A DNA stretch of 64,000 bases from Roseinatronobacter domitianus (GCF_023336755.1 NZ_JALZWP010000006.1:124001-188000); one strand, 5' to 3'. Shown: positions 35,114 through 47,246, counted from the stretch's first letter. The notes: generated by a model from the sequence alone, not told the origin. Numbers and translations: made by a program.

Positions 35114-36619
35114 TTACAGGTCCATCAACAGGCGGCGCGGGTCTTCCAGCGCCTCTTTCACCCGCACAAGGAAGGTCACGGCGCCTTTGCCGTCCACGAT
35201 CCGGTGATCGTAGCTGAGCGCCAGATACATCATCGGGCGCGCAACGATCTGGCCTTTGACGACCATGGGGCGTTCCTGGATCTTGTGCATGCCCAAAATA
35301 CCCGATTGCGGCGGGTTCAGAATGGGCGAGGACATGAGCGAGCCATAGACGCCACCATTCGAGATGGTAAAGCTGCCGCCCTGCATATCGGCCATCGAGA
35401 GCTTGCCGTCGCGGGCGCGGCGCCCCATGGCGGCGATGGTCTTTTCGATCTCGGCAAAGCCCATCTTGTGGGCGTCACGCAGCACCGGCACCACCAACCC
35501 GTTCGGCGTGCCCACCGCGACACCCATATGAACGTAATTCTTGTAGACCACGTCCGTGCCGTCAATCTCGGCATTCACCTCGGGCACTTCATTCAGGGCA
35601 TGACAGCAGGCTTTCACGAAGAAGGACATGAACCCCATCTTCACGCCGTGCTTCTTTTCAAACGCGTCCTTGTACTCGTTGCGCAGCTCCATGATGCCGC
35701 CCATATCCGCCTCGTTATAGGTGGTCAGCATGGCGGCGGTGTTCTGCGCTTCTTTCAGGCGGCGCGCGATGGTCTGGCGCAGCTTGGTCATGCGCACACG
35801 CTCTTCGCGGGCGGCGTCATCGGCGGTGCTGGGGGCGCGCGGGGTTTGGGCAGGTTGGGCGGGCGCGGTCGGCGCGGGCGTAGCCTGCGGCGCCGGGGCC
35901 GACCCTGCCTTCTGCACATCTTCCTTCATGATGCGACCGTCGCGGCCAGAGCCAGCAACCTGATCGCGCGACAGCCCTTTTTCGGCCATCAGCTTCTTGG
36001 CCGATGGCGCATCTTCCACATCGCGGCTTGCGCCGCCCGTGCCGCCCATTGCCGGGGCCGCATCGGGCACCACGGGGGCTTGCGCCCCAGCCTCACCCGA
36101 GATCACCGCCAATTTTCCGCCAGCCTGCACGGTCGCACCTTCGGCAGCAAGGATTTCACCCAATACGCCGGCCGCGGGGCTGGGCACTTCGACCGACACT
36201 TTGTCGGTTTCCAGCTCACAGAGCATCTCATCGACTGCGACCGCGTCGCCCGGTTTCTTGAACCAGCTTGCAACCGTGGCTTCTGACACGCTTTCGCCCA
36301 ATGCAGGCACCATCACGTCCACAGCCTCTACCTTGGAGGCTTCGGCTTTTGGTTCCGACTTAGGGGCCGGGGCCGCCGCCTCGCCCGCACCGATCATCGC
36401 CAATAGCGCGTCGACACCGACAGTCTCACCTTCTTGTGCGACGATCTCTCCCATTGTGCCCGCGACGGGGCTGGGCACTTCGACCGTCACCTTGTCGGTT
36501 TCCAGCTCGCACAGCATTTCATCGGCTGCAACCGGGTCGCCGGGCTTCTTGAACCATGTGGCGACGGTCGCCTCGGTTACGCTTTCGCCCAGAGTGGGCA
36601 CTCGAACTTCGGTGGACAT
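35114..36619 (-). CDS. sucB: 2-oxoglutarate dehydrogenase E2, dihydrolipoyl succinyltransferase
   Basis: The 501-residue protein has two lipoyl domains in tandem (about 1-78 and 103-180; each with the ELETDKV lipoyl-lysine loop), an E3/E1-binding domain near 215-250 ([22 protein letters not shown]), Ala/Pro linkers and the catalytic acyltransferase domain ending with [16 protein letters not shown]. Most bacterial SucB proteins have one lipoyl domain; two are seen in several alphaproteobacteria. It starts 7 bases after sucA. Confidence 0.97.
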   Translation of the reverse strand: MSTEVRVPTLGESVTEATVATWFKKPGDPVAADEMLCELETDKVTVEVPSPVAGTMGEIVAQEGETVGVDALLAMIGAGEAAAPAPKSEPKAEASKVEAVDVMVPALGESVSEATVASWFKKPGDAVAVDEMLCELETDKVSVEVPSPAAGVLGEILAAEGATVQAGGKLAVISGEAGAQAPVVPDAAPAMGGTGGASRDVEDAPSAKKLMAEKGLSRDQVAGSGRDGRIMKEDVQKAGSAPAPQATPAPTAPAQPAQTPRAPSTADDAAREERVRMTKLRQTIARRLKEAQNTAAMLTTYNEADMGGIMELRNEYKDAFEKKHGVKMGFMSFFVKACCHALNEVPEVNAEIDGTDVVYKNYVHMGVAVGTPNGLVVPVLRDAHKMGFAEIEKTIAAMGRRARDGKLSMADMQGGSFTISNGGVYGSLMSSPILNPPQSGILGMHKIQERPMVVKGQIVARPMMYLALSYDHRIVDGKGAVTFLVRVKEALEDPRRLLMDL

Positions 36620-36626
36620 AGTTTTG

Positions 36627-39584
36627 TTATCCCTCGATTGTCAGCGCTTCGTTCACGAGCGCATGCTGTTGTGCTTTGTGTTGGCTGGCCAGCCCCGTTG
36701 CCGGAGAGGCAGAAGCCACGCGACCGACATAGCTTGGACGTTTGGTCTTGCCTTTCAGACGGCCCAGAACCCATTCAAGGTTCGGTTCGATGAACGACCA
36801 CGCGCCTTGGTTCTTGGGTTCTTCCTGGCACCAGACCACATCGGCATTCGGGAAGCGTTCCAGTTCCTTCAGCAGCGACATGGCCGGGAAGGGGTAGAAC
36901 TGTTCCAAGCGCAGCAAGTAGACATCATCCGCCCCGCGCGCATCGCGTTCTTCCAGCAGGTCGAAATAGACCTTGCCCGAAGAGATGACGACGCGGCGGA
37001 TATTGTCATCCGCTTTCAGTTTCAGATCGCTGTTGCCGCGTTCGGCGTCATCCCACAGCACCCGGTGGAAGCTGGACCCGTCAGTGAAATCGCTGGCCTC
37101 TGAGATGCACATCTTGTGGCGCAAGAGCGACTTTGGCGTCATAAGCACCAATGGTTTGCGGAAGGTGCGGTGCAACTGCCGGCGCAAGATGTGAAAGTAG
37201 TTCGCCGGGGTCGAGCAATTGGCGACAATCCAGTTATCCTGCGCGCATTGTTGCAAGAACCGTTCCAATCGGGCCGAGGAATGTTCCGGCCCCTGCCCTT
37301 CAAATCCATGCGGCAGCAGCATAACCAGCCCCGACATGCGCAACCATTTGCTTTCGCCCGACGAAATGAACTGGTCGAACATGATCTGCGCGCCATTGGC
37401 GAAATCGCCAAATTGCGCTTCCCACAGCACCAAAGCGTTCGGTTCGGCCAAGGAATAGCCATACTCGAACCCCAGCACCGCGTATTCCGACAGCATGGAA
37501 TCGATGACCTCATACCGCGCCTGACCTTCCTTGATGTGGTTCAAGGGGTAATGGCGGTCCTCGGTTTGCTGGTCGACAAAGGCGGAATGGCGCTGGCTGA
37601 ACGTGCCGCGCGTGCTGTCCTGACCTGACAGGCGCACGGGGTAGCCCTCAACGGCAAGGCTGCCGAAAGCAAGCGCCTCGGCGGTGGCCCAATCGAACCC
37701 CTTGCCGCTGTAAAACATTTCTTTCTTGGCGTCCAATTGCCGCGCGACAGTCTTGTGAATATTGAAACCCTCGGGAATCGTGGTCAGCGCAGTGCCGATT
37801 TGGACCATCGTCTCGGGCGCGATAGAGGTCTGGCCGCGCTGGTATTCTTCACCCTTGCGGTTCATGTGAGACCAGCGCCCATCCAGCCAGTCGGCCTTGT
37901 TGGGCTTGTAGGTTTTGCCAGTCTCGAACTCGTCATTCAGGAACGCCTGAAAGGCGGCCTTCATGTCCTCGATTTCACCCTCGGGGATCAGACCATCCTG
38001 CACCAACCGTTCCGTATAAAGCTGAAGCGTCGATTTGTGCTTCTTGATGCGTGTATACATCGACGGGTTGGTGAACATCGGTTCATCACCTTCGTTATGG
38101 CCGAAGCGGCGATAACAGATGATATCAATGACCACATCTTTCAGGAATTTCTGGCGGTATTCGGTGGCGACCTTGGCGGCGTGGACGACCGCTTCCGGGT
38201 CGTCGCCGTTGACATGGAAGATCGGCGCTTCGACCATCAGTGCAATGTCGGTCGGATAGGGCGAGGACCGGCTGAAGCTGGGCGCGGTGGTAAACCCGAT
38301 CTGGTTGTTGACCACGATATGAATGGTGCCGCCGGTGCGATGACCGCGCAGGCCGGACAGGCCAAAGCCTTCGGCTACCACACCCTGACCGGCAAACGCC
38401 GCGTCACCATGCAGCAAAATACCCAGCACCGAACGGCGTTCGGTGTCGTTGACCTGATCTTGCTTGGCGCGGACCTTGCCCAAGACAACGGGGTTCACCG
38501 CCTCCAGATGCGAGGGGTTGGCGGTCAGCGACAGGTGCACGGCGTTGCCGTCGAACTCACGGTCCGAAGACGCGCCAAGATGGTATTTCACATCGCCAGA
38601 GCCATCGACATCTTCGGGCTTGAAGCTGCCGCCCTGAAATTCGTTGAAAATGGCGCGGTAGGGTTTGCCCATCACGTTGGCCAGAATGTTCAAACGGCCC
38701 CGATGCGGCATCCCGATGGCGATTTCCTTCACCCCAAGCGCACCGCCGCGTTTGATGATCTGCTCCATCGCCGGGATCGTCGCTTCGGCCCCGTCCAGAC
38801 CAAAACGCTTGGTGCCCATGTATTTGACATGCAGGAATTTCTCAAAGCCCTCGGCCTCGACCAGCTTGTTCAGAATCGCGCGGCGACCTTGCTTGGTAAA
38901 GGCAATTTCCTTTCCAAGCCCTTCGATCCGTTCTTTCAGCCAGCCAACCTGTTCGGGGTCGGAAATATGCATGAATTGCAGCGCGAAAGTACCGCAATAG
39001 GTGCGTTTCAGAATGTCGAGGATCTGGTTCAGGCTTGCAACCTCCATCCCCAGGACATTGTCGAGGAAGATGGGGCGGTCCATATCCGCATCGGTAAAAC
39101 CATAGCTGCGCGGGTCCAGTTCGGGATGCGGTTCTTCCTTGCGCATCTCCAGCGGGTCCAGCTCTGCCACCAAGTGGCCCCGGATACGGTAGGCCCGGAT
39201 AATCATCAACGCGCGCACCGAATCCAGCACGGCCGCGCGCACCTGCGCATCCGACAGGCTGATGCCTTTTTCTGCGGCTTTCCCGGTGATCTTCTTGGCG
39301 GCGTCCTTCTGCTCGGGCGGGGCCGGCCATTCGCCGGTCAGGGCAGAGGTCAGCTCATCCGCGGGCATGGGCGGCCAGTCGCCGCGCGCCCAGCTTGGGC
39401 CATTCGCCGCGGCCTGCGCGTCTTGCGCAGACTCGTTCAGTGACTGGAAATAGGCCTGCCAGACATCATCGACCGACGCGGGGTCTGTCGCGTGGCGCGC
39501 CTGCAAGGCTTCGACATAGTCGGCGTTGTGACCGGCCAGAAAGCTCTCGCTGGTCATGCCGTTATTCGGGCTGTGATCGTTCAT
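36627..39584 (-). CDS. sucA: 2-oxoglutarate dehydrogenase E1
   Basis: E1 decarboxylates 2-oxoglutarate with thiamine diphosphate and succinylates the lipoyl group of SucB. The 985-residue length is typical of Rhodobacterales. [30 protein letters not shown] and [16 protein letters not shown] are conserved active-site regions. The N-terminal segment with [17 protein letters not shown] is the usual E2-binding extension. The gene lies in sucCD-DUF805-sucAB. Confidence 0.97.
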   Translation of the reverse strand: MNDHSPNNGMTSESFLAGHNADYVEALQARHATDPASVDDVWQAYFQSLNESAQDAQAAANGPSWARGDWPPMPADELTSALTGEWPAPPEQKDAAKKITGKAAEKGISLSDAQVRAAVLDSVRALMIIRAYRIRGHLVAELDPLEMRKEEPHPELDPRSYGFTDADMDRPIFLDNVLGMEVASLNQILDILKRTYCGTFALQFMHISDPEQVGWLKERIEGLGKEIAFTKQGRRAILNKLVEAEGFEKFLHVKYMGTKRFGLDGAEATIPAMEQIIKRGGALGVKEIAIGMPHRGRLNILANVMGKPYRAIFNEFQGGSFKPEDVDGSGDVKYHLGASSDREFDGNAVHLSLTANPSHLEAVNPVVLGKVRAKQDQVNDTERRSVLGILLHGDAAFAGQGVVAEGFGLSGLRGHRTGGTIHIVVNNQIGFTTAPSFSRSSPYPTDIALMVEAPIFHVNGDDPEAVVHAAKVATEYRQKFLKDVVIDIICYRRFGHNEGDEPMFTNPSMYTRIKKHKSTLQLYTERLVQDGLIPEGEIEDMKAAFQAFLNDEFETGKTYKPNKADWLDGRWSHMNRKGEEYQRGQTSIAPETMVQIGTALTTIPEGFNIHKTVARQLDAKKEMFYSGKGFDWATAEALAFGSLAVEGYPVRLSGQDSTRGTFSQRHSAFVDQQTEDRHYPLNHIKEGQARYEVIDSMLSEYAVLGFEYGYSLAEPNALVLWEAQFGDFANGAQIMFDQFISSGESKWLRMSGLVMLLPHGFEGQGPEHSSARLERFLQQCAQDNWIVANCSTPANYFHILRRQLHRTFRKPLVLMTPKSLLRHKMCISEASDFTDGSSFHRVLWDDAERGNSDLKLKADDNIRRVVISSGKVYFDLLEERDARGADDVYLLRLEQFYPFPAMSLLKELERFPNADVVWCQEEPKNQGAWSFIEPNLEWVLGRLKGKTKRPSYVGRVASASPATGLASQHKAQQHALVNEALTIEG

Positions 39585-39620
39585 TTCATCACCTGTAAGG
39601 TCGAGAAGAGTGCCTGCGCG

Positions 39621-40136
39621 TTACCGGACGCGCGGTTCCGGGCCGTAAGCATTGGCGCCGCGCTGGCTGGGCCGCGACATCCACCACACAATCACCATGC
39701 CCGCGCAAAGCTGCGCCACGCCAAGCGCCACAAAAGTCGTGATAGAGACATCGACCGCGACATTGCTTCCGCTGAACACGCCGCCGCTTTGACCGATGCC
39801 GCCAATGCCACCGGCGAACATGGCGCGGGTCAGGCTGCCGCTCATCAGCGTGCTGACAACGACAATTCCCGACGGGATCAGCAACCACCAACCGGGGCGG
39901 CCCGTATCCTGCAATCGCCGCCAGCCAACCGCAAGGAACGGGATGAAAACGGCAAGCTGGAAAAGCGCGACCAACGCGCCGCGCCCCGATCCAAAGATCG
40001 CCATTTCCAACAGCCCAAGCAGAAAAGCACCGCCGAAAACGAACAGGAAAAACCACCAGTATTCCGGCCTGCGCGCGCGGCCCTTAAAGGTAAAGGCGTT
40101 GCGAAACCCGCTGATAATGGCGTTACTGAAGGTCAT
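39621..40136 (-). CDS. DUF805 membrane protein
   Basis: The 171-residue protein has the DUF805 pattern: FRNAFTFKGRARRPEYWWFFLF near the N-terminus, then WRRLQDTGRPGWWLLI, with four hydrophobic helices. ATG 40136 was chosen; the open frame upstream overlaps sucD. It sits between sucD and sucA on the same strand, a place where I would expect sucA to follow sucD directly. The function is unknown. Confidence 0.88.
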   Translation of the reverse strand: MTFSNAIISGFRNAFTFKGRARRPEYWWFFLFVFGGAFLLGLLEMAIFGSGRGALVALFQLAVFIPFLAVGWRRLQDTGRPGWWLLIPSGIVVVSTLMSGSLTRAMFAGGIGGIGQSGGVFSGSNVAVDVSITTFVALGVAQLCAGMVIVWWMSRPSQRGANAYGPEPRVR

Positions 40137-40164
40137 TCCCGTTACTCCTTGGGCGGGCGCGCGG

Positions 40165-41049
40165 CTATTTGCCGATAGCTGCCAGAACCGCCTCGCCCAA
40201 ACCGGCGGGGCTTTCCGCCACGACAATGCCCGCACTTTTCATCGCTTCGATCTTATCCTCTGCGCCGCCTTTGCCGCCAGCCACGATTGCGCCGGCATGG
40301 CCCATGCGACGACCGGGAGGCGCTGTGCGCCCGGCAATGAACCCGGCAACGGGCTTCTTGCGCCCGCGCTTGGCTTCATCTTTCAGGAATTGCGCGGCTT
40401 CTTCTTCGGCACTCCCCCCGATTTCCCCGATCATGATGATCGAATGCGTCTCATCATCGGCCAAAAACCATTCCAAAACGTCAATATGCTCGGTCCCCTT
40501 GATGGGGTCGCCGCCAATGCCCACGCAGGTCGACTGCCCAAGGCCCACATCAGTGGTCTGCTTCACGGCCTCATAGGTCAGCGTGCCAGAGCGCGACACA
40601 ACGCCGACGGACCCGCGACGGTGGATATGGCCGGGCATAATACCGATTTTGCAAGCGTCTGGCGTGATGACACCGGGGCAGTTCGGGCCAATCAGCTTGG
40701 ACCGGCTGCCTTCCAGCGCGCGCTTCACGCGCATCATATCCAGCACCGGGATGCCTTCGGTGATGCAGACGATCAGTTCCATCTCGGCGTCAATCGCTTC
40801 CAGAATGGAATCAGCCGCGAAGGGCGGCGGCACATAGATGACCGACGCGTTGGCTTCTGTCTTGGCCTTTGCTTCATGCACGCTGTCGAACACCGGCAGG
40901 TCCAGATGGGTCTGGCCACCTTTGCCGGGCGTGACGCCGCCGACCATTTGCGTGCCATAAGCGATAGCTTGTTCAGAGTGGAAGGTGCCCTGCGAGCCAG
41001 TGAAGCCCTGACAGATGACCTTGGTGTTTTTATCTACGAGAACAGCCAT
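40165..41049 (-). CDS. sucD: Succinyl-CoA synthetase alpha subunit
   Basis: SucD binds CoA and carries the phosphohistidine in the substrate-level phosphorylation step of the TCA cycle. The 294-residue product has [15 protein letters not shown], the CoA-binding region [17 protein letters not shown] and the active-site His-251 in [14 protein letters not shown]. It starts 5 bases after sucC. Confidence 0.98.
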   Translation of the reverse strand: MAVLVDKNTKVICQGFTGSQGTFHSEQAIAYGTQMVGGVTPGKGGQTHLDLPVFDSVHEAKAKTEANASVIYVPPPFAADSILEAIDAEMELIVCITEGIPVLDMMRVKRALEGSRSKLIGPNCPGVITPDACKIGIMPGHIHRRGSVGVVSRSGTLTYEAVKQTTDVGLGQSTCVGIGGDPIKGTEHIDVLEWFLADDETHSIIMIGEIGGSAEEEAAQFLKDEAKRGRKKPVAGFIAGRTAPPGRRMGHAGAIVAGGKGGAEDKIEAMKSAGIVVAESPAGLGEAVLAAIGK

Positions 41050-41054
41050 TAGTC

Positions 41055-42248
41055 TTACCCCTTCACCGCTTTGACGATCTTCTGCGCGCCATCTTTCAGG
41101 TCGTCCGCCGCGATCACGTTCAGCCCGGAATTCGCAATGATTTCCTTGCCTTGTTCCACATTCGTGCCTTCAAGGCGCACCACCAGCGGCACTTGCAGGC
41201 CGACTTCTTTGACCGCGGCGATGACGCCCTCGGCGATGATGTCGCAGCGCATGATGCCGCCGAAGATGTTGACCAGAATGCCTTTGACGTTCGGATCGGA
41301 TGTGATGATCTTGAAGGCTTCCGTCACCTTCTCTGTCGTTGCACCACCGCCCACGTCCAGGAAGTTGGCGGGTTCGGCACCATACAGCTTGATGATGTCC
41401 ATTGTCGCCATGGCCAGACCTGCGCCATTGACCATGCAGCCAATCTCGCCATCGAGCGCGATATAGTTCAGGTCGTATTTGCTGGCCTGCAGTTCCTTGG
41501 GGTCTTCTTCCGTCTCATCGCGCAGGGCCAGAATGTCGGACTGGCGGTAAAGCGCGTTGGAATCGAAGCCCATCTTCGCGTCGAGGCATTTCAGATCGCC
41601 CGAGTCGCTGACGATCAGCGGGTTGATTTCGATCATCTCGGCGTCACGCTCGACGAACAGCTTGTAAAGCTTGCCGACCAGATCGACGCATTGCTTGATC
41701 TGCTTGCCTTGCAGCCCAAGCGCAAAGGCCACACGGCGGCCGTGGAAGCCCTGAATGCCCGTGGCCGGATCGACCGAGAAAGACAGGATTTTTTCGGGCG
41801 TGTTGGCCGCCACTTCTTCAATGTCCATGCCGCCTTCGGTGGACACGACAAAGCTGATGCGGCTGCTGACACGGTCGACCAACAGCGCCAGATACAATTC
41901 GCGCTCGATGTCAGAGCCGTCTTCGATGTAAATACGGCCAACCTGCTTGCCTGCGGGGCCGGTCTGATGCGTGACCAGCGTGCGGCCCAGCATCTGCTTG
42001 GCCATTTCTTCCGCCTCGCCTACCGACTTGGCCAGACGCACACCGCCTTTTTCGCCAGCCGACGCTTCTTTGAAGCTGCCTTTGCCGCGACCGCCTGCAT
42101 GGATCTGCGCCTTGACCACCCAAAGCGGGCCGTCCAATTCGCCCGCAGCGGTTTTCGCTTCTTCGGCGCGCAGCACAACGCGACCATCCGACACCGGCAC
42201 CCCGTAAGAGCGCAGCAGCCCCTTGGCCTGGTATTCGTGAATATTCAT
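41055..42248 (-). CDS. sucC: Succinyl-CoA synthetase beta subunit
   Basis: SucC contains the ATP-grasp domain of succinyl-CoA synthetase and pairs with SucD. The 397-residue product starts [19 protein letters not shown] and includes [20 protein letters not shown] and [16 protein letters not shown]. It is the first gene of the suc block. The 237-base upstream spacer holds twin GTGATCAC palindromes and the mdh terminator, so sucC has its own promoter. Confidence 0.98.
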   Translation of the reverse strand: MNIHEYQAKGLLRSYGVPVSDGRVVLRAEEAKTAAGELDGPLWVVKAQIHAGGRGKGSFKEASAGEKGGVRLAKSVGEAEEMAKQMLGRTLVTHQTGPAGKQVGRIYIEDGSDIERELYLALLVDRVSSRISFVVSTEGGMDIEEVAANTPEKILSFSVDPATGIQGFHGRRVAFALGLQGKQIKQCVDLVGKLYKLFVERDAEMIEINPLIVSDSGDLKCLDAKMGFDSNALYRQSDILALRDETEEDPKELQASKYDLNYIALDGEIGCMVNGAGLAMATMDIIKLYGAEPANFLDVGGGATTEKVTEAFKIITSDPNVKGILVNIFGGIMRCDIIAEGVIAAVKEVGLQVPLVVRLEGTNVEQGKEIIANSGLNVIAADDLKDGAQKIVKAVKG

Positions 42249-42352
42249 GACACTGTCCCATTTCGGCTTTCAGTTGCGCCGTGCATGGCAGAATCATGAC
42301 AAAAAACAATGACAAACTGCGTCAAAATCTCGCAACCTGCGCGAAATCGGAA

Positions 42353-42388
42353 TTTTGTGATCACTTGATTGAAAACTGTGATCACAAA
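42353..42388 (-). promoter_or_regulatory. Twin GTGATCAC palindromes upstream of sucC
   Basis: GTGATCAC occurs at 42357-42364 and 42378-42385, with centres 21 bp apart, two helical turns. The two are arms of a larger inverted repeat: TTTGTGATCAC and GTGATCACAAA across a 13-base AT-rich spacer. They lie about 105-135 bases before sucC. A dimer-of-dimers regulator bound on one DNA face is plausible. The motif resembles GntR-type operators but lacks the N6 spacer of CRP/FNR sites; the regulator is unknown. Confidence 0.65.
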
Positions 42389-42434
42389 TAGCAAACGGTT
42401 GCGCTACCACAGCCTTATGCGCGGCAAAACGGAA

Positions 42435-42461
42435 AAAGGGCCGCGACTCGGGCGGCCCTTT
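42435..42461 (-). terminator. mdh terminator
   Basis: AAAGGGCCGC (42435-42444) pairs with GCGGCCCTTT (42452-42461) around a 7-base loop. On the minus strand the stem is followed by TTTTTCC. It begins 24 bases after the mdh stop and separates mdh from sucC. Confidence 0.9.
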
Positions 42462-42485
42462 CTCGGGATCATGGGGTGTGCCGGG

Positions 42486-43466
<981 letters not shown>

Positions 43467-43543
43467 TCAAAAAGATGGCACTTGCGTAGTCCGGTTTGCG
43501 GGGCTGCGCAAGGGTGCGGCCCTGTGGTCGCGCAAACAGGCGG

Positions 43544-44194
43544 CTAGAGCGGCAAGCCCTGTTCCAGTGCCGCGCGCAGATGATCCAGCGCAAGTGCCAG
43601 ATTTTCATCAACGATATGCAGGTATTCGGTCCAGCTATGCAGCCCTTCCAGTGGGGTCGCACCGTCGGATATGCCGCGCAGCGCGATCAGGGGCAGACCG
43701 TGGCGTTGGCACGCGCGCAGCACGGCGAAACTTTCCATATCGACCATATCCTGCGCGATCGTGTCATATCCCGCACCCGTCACGACATTTGCCCCGGTCG
43801 ACAGGCTGGCCAAGGCCAGACCCGGCACCAGAGGCGCAAGCGGCTGAATTGCGGGCAGGTCCAGCAGCGGGGTGGCCCCTTTTTCGAACCCCAGCGCAGA
43901 GGCATCCATGTCGCGATAGGCCACGTGGCTGGCCTGATACACCGCGCAATGCTCCAGACGCGCCGCGCCGGCAGACCCAAGGCTGACCACCAGATCAGGC
44001 AGGCCCCCGTCACGGGCCAGCCCTTCAAGGGTCGCGGCCATGACCACCGCCGCCTCTATCGGGCCGATGCCGGTGATAAGCGGCTGGATGCGGGCTTGCA
44101 GATGCGGCCCGTATTCCGGTGCAGCCGCCATCTGGAAAAGAATACGCGCACCGCCCCAGCTTTCGATCCGCATGCGTCGCCCCTGTTCTGACAT
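43544..44194 (-). CDS. 5'-methylthioadenosine/S-adenosylhomocysteine nucleosidase-like protein
   Basis: The 216-residue protein has the PNP/UDP-phosphorylase-1 fold pattern: TGIGPIEAAVVMAATLE near residue 42, VVSLGSAGAARLE, and DMVDMESFAVLRACQRHGLPLIALRGISD with the MES ribose-binding motif and the catalytic Asp. ATG 44194 was chosen over a longer frame that overlaps the divergent gene. The exact nucleoside substrate is not certain; MTA/SAH is the family default. Confidence 0.85.
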   Translation of the reverse strand: MSEQGRRMRIESWGGARILFQMAAAPEYGPHLQARIQPLITGIGPIEAAVVMAATLEGLARDGGLPDLVVSLGSAGAARLEHCAVYQASHVAYRDMDASALGFEKGATPLLDLPAIQPLAPLVPGLALASLSTGANVVTGAGYDTIAQDMVDMESFAVLRACQRHGLPLIALRGISDGATPLEGLHSWTEYLHIVDENLALALDHLRAALEQGLPL

Positions 44195-44313
44195 GGTCGC
44201 CGCGCGACCCTTGTGCGGCCAGCTAACACCAATTGCGCAAACAAGGCAAACTGGCGCGCCTGCGGCGTTGAAACCGCATTGCCAGAGAGGCCGCAACGCC
44301 CCATATCTGGGAC

Positions 44314-45006
44314 ATGTTGAAACTCTCACCCATTCTTCTGGCCATCGGCTACGCGCTGGTGATGTATCTTTTCTCTAGCTGGCGCACCAAGCGCGAGCTG
44401 GACGCGCATTCGACCGAATTGGCCGACCCGAAGCTGAAAACGCTGACGGATCACTTCGCGGGAGCGGTCGGCGTGCCTGCAATCAAGGTGCATATTTACG
44501 AGATAGAGCCGGTGAACGGGCTGGCCGCGCCCGATGGGCGCATCTTCATCACGCGCGGTTTTTACAACAAGTATCGCGCAGGCGAGGTGACTGCGGCGGA
44601 AATGGCCAGCGTCATCGCGCATGAGTTGGGCCATGTCGCCCTTGGCCATACCCGCAAACGGATGATCGACTTTTCCGGCACCAATGCCATTCGCATGGCC
44701 TTGGCGGCGGTGTTCAACCGCTTTCTTCCGGGCCTGGGCGTGCTGATTGCCAATGCGCTGACATCGCTGCTGGCGTCGAAACTTAGCCGCAATGATGAAT
44801 ATGAGGCCGATGCCTACGCGTCTGCGCTGATGGTCAAAGCCGGAATTGGGACCGGACCGCAGAAATCGCTGTTCCTCAAGCTGAACACGCTGACCGGGGT
44901 CGGCGGCGGAATGCCCGCATGGATGATGAGCCATCCCTCCACCGAGGACCGTATCCGCGCCATCGAGGAGAACGAGGCCCGCTGGAAACTGAGCCCCAAA
45001 AATTAA
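44314..45006 (+). CDS. M48 family membrane metalloprotease
   Basis: The 230-residue protein has an N-terminal membrane helix (about 4-21), the zinc motif HELGH (103-107), the third-ligand glutamate in EYEADAYA (162-169) and a second hydrophobic segment between them (about 127-152). The end MSHPSTEDRIRAIEE is typical of the Ste24/HtpX-like M48 family. It is likely a membrane-protein quality-control protease; the substrate is unknown. Confidence 0.9.
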   Translation: MLKLSPILLAIGYALVMYLFSSWRTKRELDAHSTELADPKLKTLTDHFAGAVGVPAIKVHIYEIEPVNGLAAPDGRIFITRGFYNKYRAGEVTAAEMASVIAHELGHVALGHTRKRMIDFSGTNAIRMALAAVFNRFLPGLGVLIANALTSLLASKLSRNDEYEADAYASALMVKAGIGTGPQKSLFLKLNTLTGVGGGMPAWMMSHPSTEDRIRAIEENEARWKLSPKN

Positions 45007-45032
45007 AGGGGGGCGCTGGCCGTTGCCTTTTT

Positions 45033-45093
45033 GGGGGCGCTGCCCCCGGTGCGCGGCCGCGCCCCTCCCCCGGGATATTTTTGCAAGGATGAA
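45033..45093 (+). repeat. Dispersed palindromic element, copy D
   Basis: The copy reads GGGGGCGCTGCCCCC hairpin, a GCGCGGCCGCGC stem, CCCTCCCCC, then GGGATATTTTTGCAAGG and ATGAA. It lies in the spacer between the converging M48 and edd genes. Confidence 0.78.
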
Positions 45094-45097
45094 TGGG

Positions 45098-46903
45098 TCA
45101 GATGACGACGCCCGCCCCTTCGGTGGAATCGCCCACTGTGGCCCGGAACGCCCGGAACAATTCGCGCCCAATGCCGTAATCGTTTTCGGACAGGTCGATG
45201 GTCAGGGGCGTGCGGCTGTCGAAATCGGGTTCCAGCACGTCGAGCGCGCCAGTGGTCGCATCGAGCAGCAGCTTGTCGCCGTCACGCAGCCTGGCGAGCG
45301 GGCCGCCCTTGGCAGCTTCGGGCGCGACATGGATCGCGGCGGGCACTTTGCCGCTGGCACCCGACATGCGCCCATCGGTAACAAGCGCGACCTTCAGCCC
45401 GCGATCTTGCAACACCGACAGGATGGGCGTCAGCGAGTGCAATTCCGGCATGCCATTGGCCGCCGGACCCTGAAAACGGACAACGATGATCGTATCTTCG
45501 GTGATCTCGCCCGCTTGAAAGGCTGTCTTGACCGATACCTGATCGTGGAAAATGCGGGCCCGGGCCTCTATGATGTGGCGCGACGGGTCCACGGCCGACA
45601 CTTTGATGACGCCCTGCCCCAGATTGCCGGAAAGCTGCGTCAGACCACCCGTGGACTGGAACGGGTCGGACATGGGCCGCAGGATCTTGGCGTTGAGGGT
45701 TTCGCCCGCGCCATCTTCCCAGACCAGCGCGCCATCCTTCAACTTGGGTTCCTGAGCGTAACGCCTCAGACCGTCACCCGCGATGGTGCTGACATCATCA
45801 TGCAGAAGCCCGGCCTCGAGCAATTCGCCGATCATGAAGCCCAAGCCCCCGGCGGCGTGGAAATGGTTCACATCGGCCAGACCATTGGGATAGACCTTGG
45901 CCATCAGCGGGACGGTTGCCGAAATGTCGGCGAAATCTTCGAGCGCAAGGTGAATGCCAGCCGCGCGCGCCATGGCGGGCAGATGCAGCACAAGATTGGT
46001 GGAGCCGCCCGTGGCCATCAGCCCGACCATGCCATTGACGAAGGCGCGTTCATCCAGGATTTGCCCGGCGGGGCGGTAGTCATTGCCAAGCGCCGTGATT
46101 TCCAGCGCGCGTTGGGCAGACGCCGTGGTCAGCGCCTCTCGCAAAGGCGTGCCGGGATTGACGAAGCTGGCACCGGGCAGGTGCAGGCCCATGAATTCCA
46201 TCAACATCTGGTTGGTATTGGCCGTGCCGTAGAAAGTGCAGGTGCCGGGGCCGTGATAGCTGGCCATCTCGGCTTTCATCAATTCCTCGCGGCTGATCTC
46301 GCCCTTGGCGAATTGCTGGCGGACGCGCGCTTTCTCGTCATTGGGCAGGCCGCTGACCATGGGCCCGGCCGGCACAAAGACCGTCGGCACATGGCCGAAG
46401 GTGGCCGCCGCGATAATCAAGCCCGGCACGATCTTGTCGCACACGCCCAGATAAACGGCTGCGTCAAAACAGTTGTGGCTCATGGCGACACCGGCGGCCA
46501 AGGCGATCGTGTCGCGCGAGAACAGCGACAATTCCATCCCCGGCTGACCTTGGGTCACACCGTCACACATGGCGGGCACGCCGCCTGCGACCTGCGCGGT
46601 GGCCCCCACGGCGCGGGCGGCAGCGCGAATTTTCTCCGGGTAATGCTCGAACGGCTGATGCGCCGAGAGCATATCGTTATAGGCCGTCACAATCCCCAGA
46701 TTGGGCGCGCGCCCGCCCGCCAGCGCGTCTTTGTCATCGCCCATCGCGGCATAGGCATGGGCCTGATTGCCGCAAGACAGATGCGCGCGCACCGGTCCCG
46801 CTTCGGCCGCGCGGGCTATGCGCTCCAGGTAAGCATCGCGGCTGGCTTTGGAGCGCGCGCGGATGCGGTCGGTCACGGCATCTATGGTTGGGTTGAGCGG
46901 CAT
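45098..46903 (-). CDS. edd: Phosphogluconate dehydratase
   Basis: Edd dehydrates 6-phosphogluconate to KDPG in the Entner-Doudoroff pathway. The 601-residue IlvD/Edd-family protein has [59 protein letters not shown] and [17 protein letters not shown], with cysteines for the 4Fe-4S cluster. ATG 46903 follows CCGGAGG; the longer start six codons upstream has no site. A CceR-like palindrome lies 50 bases upstream. No eda is adjacent in this window. Confidence 0.96.
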   Translation of the reverse strand: MPLNPTIDAVTDRIRARSKASRDAYLERIARAAEAGPVRAHLSCGNQAHAYAAMGDDKDALAGGRAPNLGIVTAYNDMLSAHQPFEHYPEKIRAAARAVGATAQVAGGVPAMCDGVTQGQPGMELSLFSRDTIALAAGVAMSHNCFDAAVYLGVCDKIVPGLIIAAATFGHVPTVFVPAGPMVSGLPNDEKARVRQQFAKGEISREELMKAEMASYHGPGTCTFYGTANTNQMLMEFMGLHLPGASFVNPGTPLREALTTASAQRALEITALGNDYRPAGQILDERAFVNGMVGLMATGGSTNLVLHLPAMARAAGIHLALEDFADISATVPLMAKVYPNGLADVNHFHAAGGLGFMIGELLEAGLLHDDVSTIAGDGLRRYAQEPKLKDGALVWEDGAGETLNAKILRPMSDPFQSTGGLTQLSGNLGQGVIKVSAVDPSRHIIEARARIFHDQVSVKTAFQAGEITEDTIIVVRFQGPAANGMPELHSLTPILSVLQDRGLKVALVTDGRMSGASGKVPAAIHVAPEAAKGGPLARLRDGDKLLLDATTGALDVLEPDFDSRTPLTIDLSENDYGIGRELFRAFRATVGDSTEGAGVVI

Positions 46904-46952
46904 GGCGTATCCTCCGGTCAAAGGCTGTGCGGCGTTTGATAAGGATGTAGCA

Positions 46953-46966
46953 AGTTAGCGCTAACA
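46953..46966 (-). promoter_or_regulatory. CceR-like operator upstream of edd
   Basis: TGTTAGCGCTAACT on the minus strand contains the perfect palindrome GTTAGCGCTAAC. It matches the TGTTAGCGCTAACA-type motif I recall for CceR, the LacI-family regulator of central carbon genes in Rhodobacter sphaeroides, where edd is a repressed target. The regulator itself is outside the window. Confidence 0.65.
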
Positions 46967-47090
46967 AATCAATGGTAACCGGTGAGCCTTGCAATTGGCG
47001 CAAAGCGGGATTGCGAAACTGTCGGATGCAATGCTGCAACGCGGCATCTAGATAAGCGTCAAACCTGTAAACCTTTGCATGGAGCATATG

Positions 47091-47246
47091 ATGCAAGACC
47101 GCCCCGATTTCGCCGCCGACATGGCCGACCTGACCCGTCTGGAACATGAGGCCCGCCGCTTGCGCACGGCATTTATGGCCGAAATGTTCGCGGCCGCGTT
47201 TCATGGCATCGCGAACCTGATGACCCTGCGGCGCACCGCAAGCTGA
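47091..47246 (+). CDS. Small Ala-rich helical protein
   Basis: A 51-codon frame starts MQDRPDFAADMADLTRLEHE and ends TLRRTAS. It is strongly amphipathic and helical, with Arg-rich EARRLRTAFMAEMF. GGAG lies 6 bases before ATG 47091; in-frame ATGs at 47079 and 47088 are alternatives. I do not recognise it, though its size and character recall DUF1127-like small proteins. It lies between edd (divergent) and purF. Confidence 0.55.
   Translation: MQDRPDFAADMADLTRLEHEARRLRTAFMAEMFAAAFHGIANLMTLRRTAS

Noticed and set aside
42353-42388. CRP or FNR site
   Set aside because: The half-sites TGTGA and TCACA are fused without the 6-base spacer and do not fit TTGAT-N4-ATCAA.
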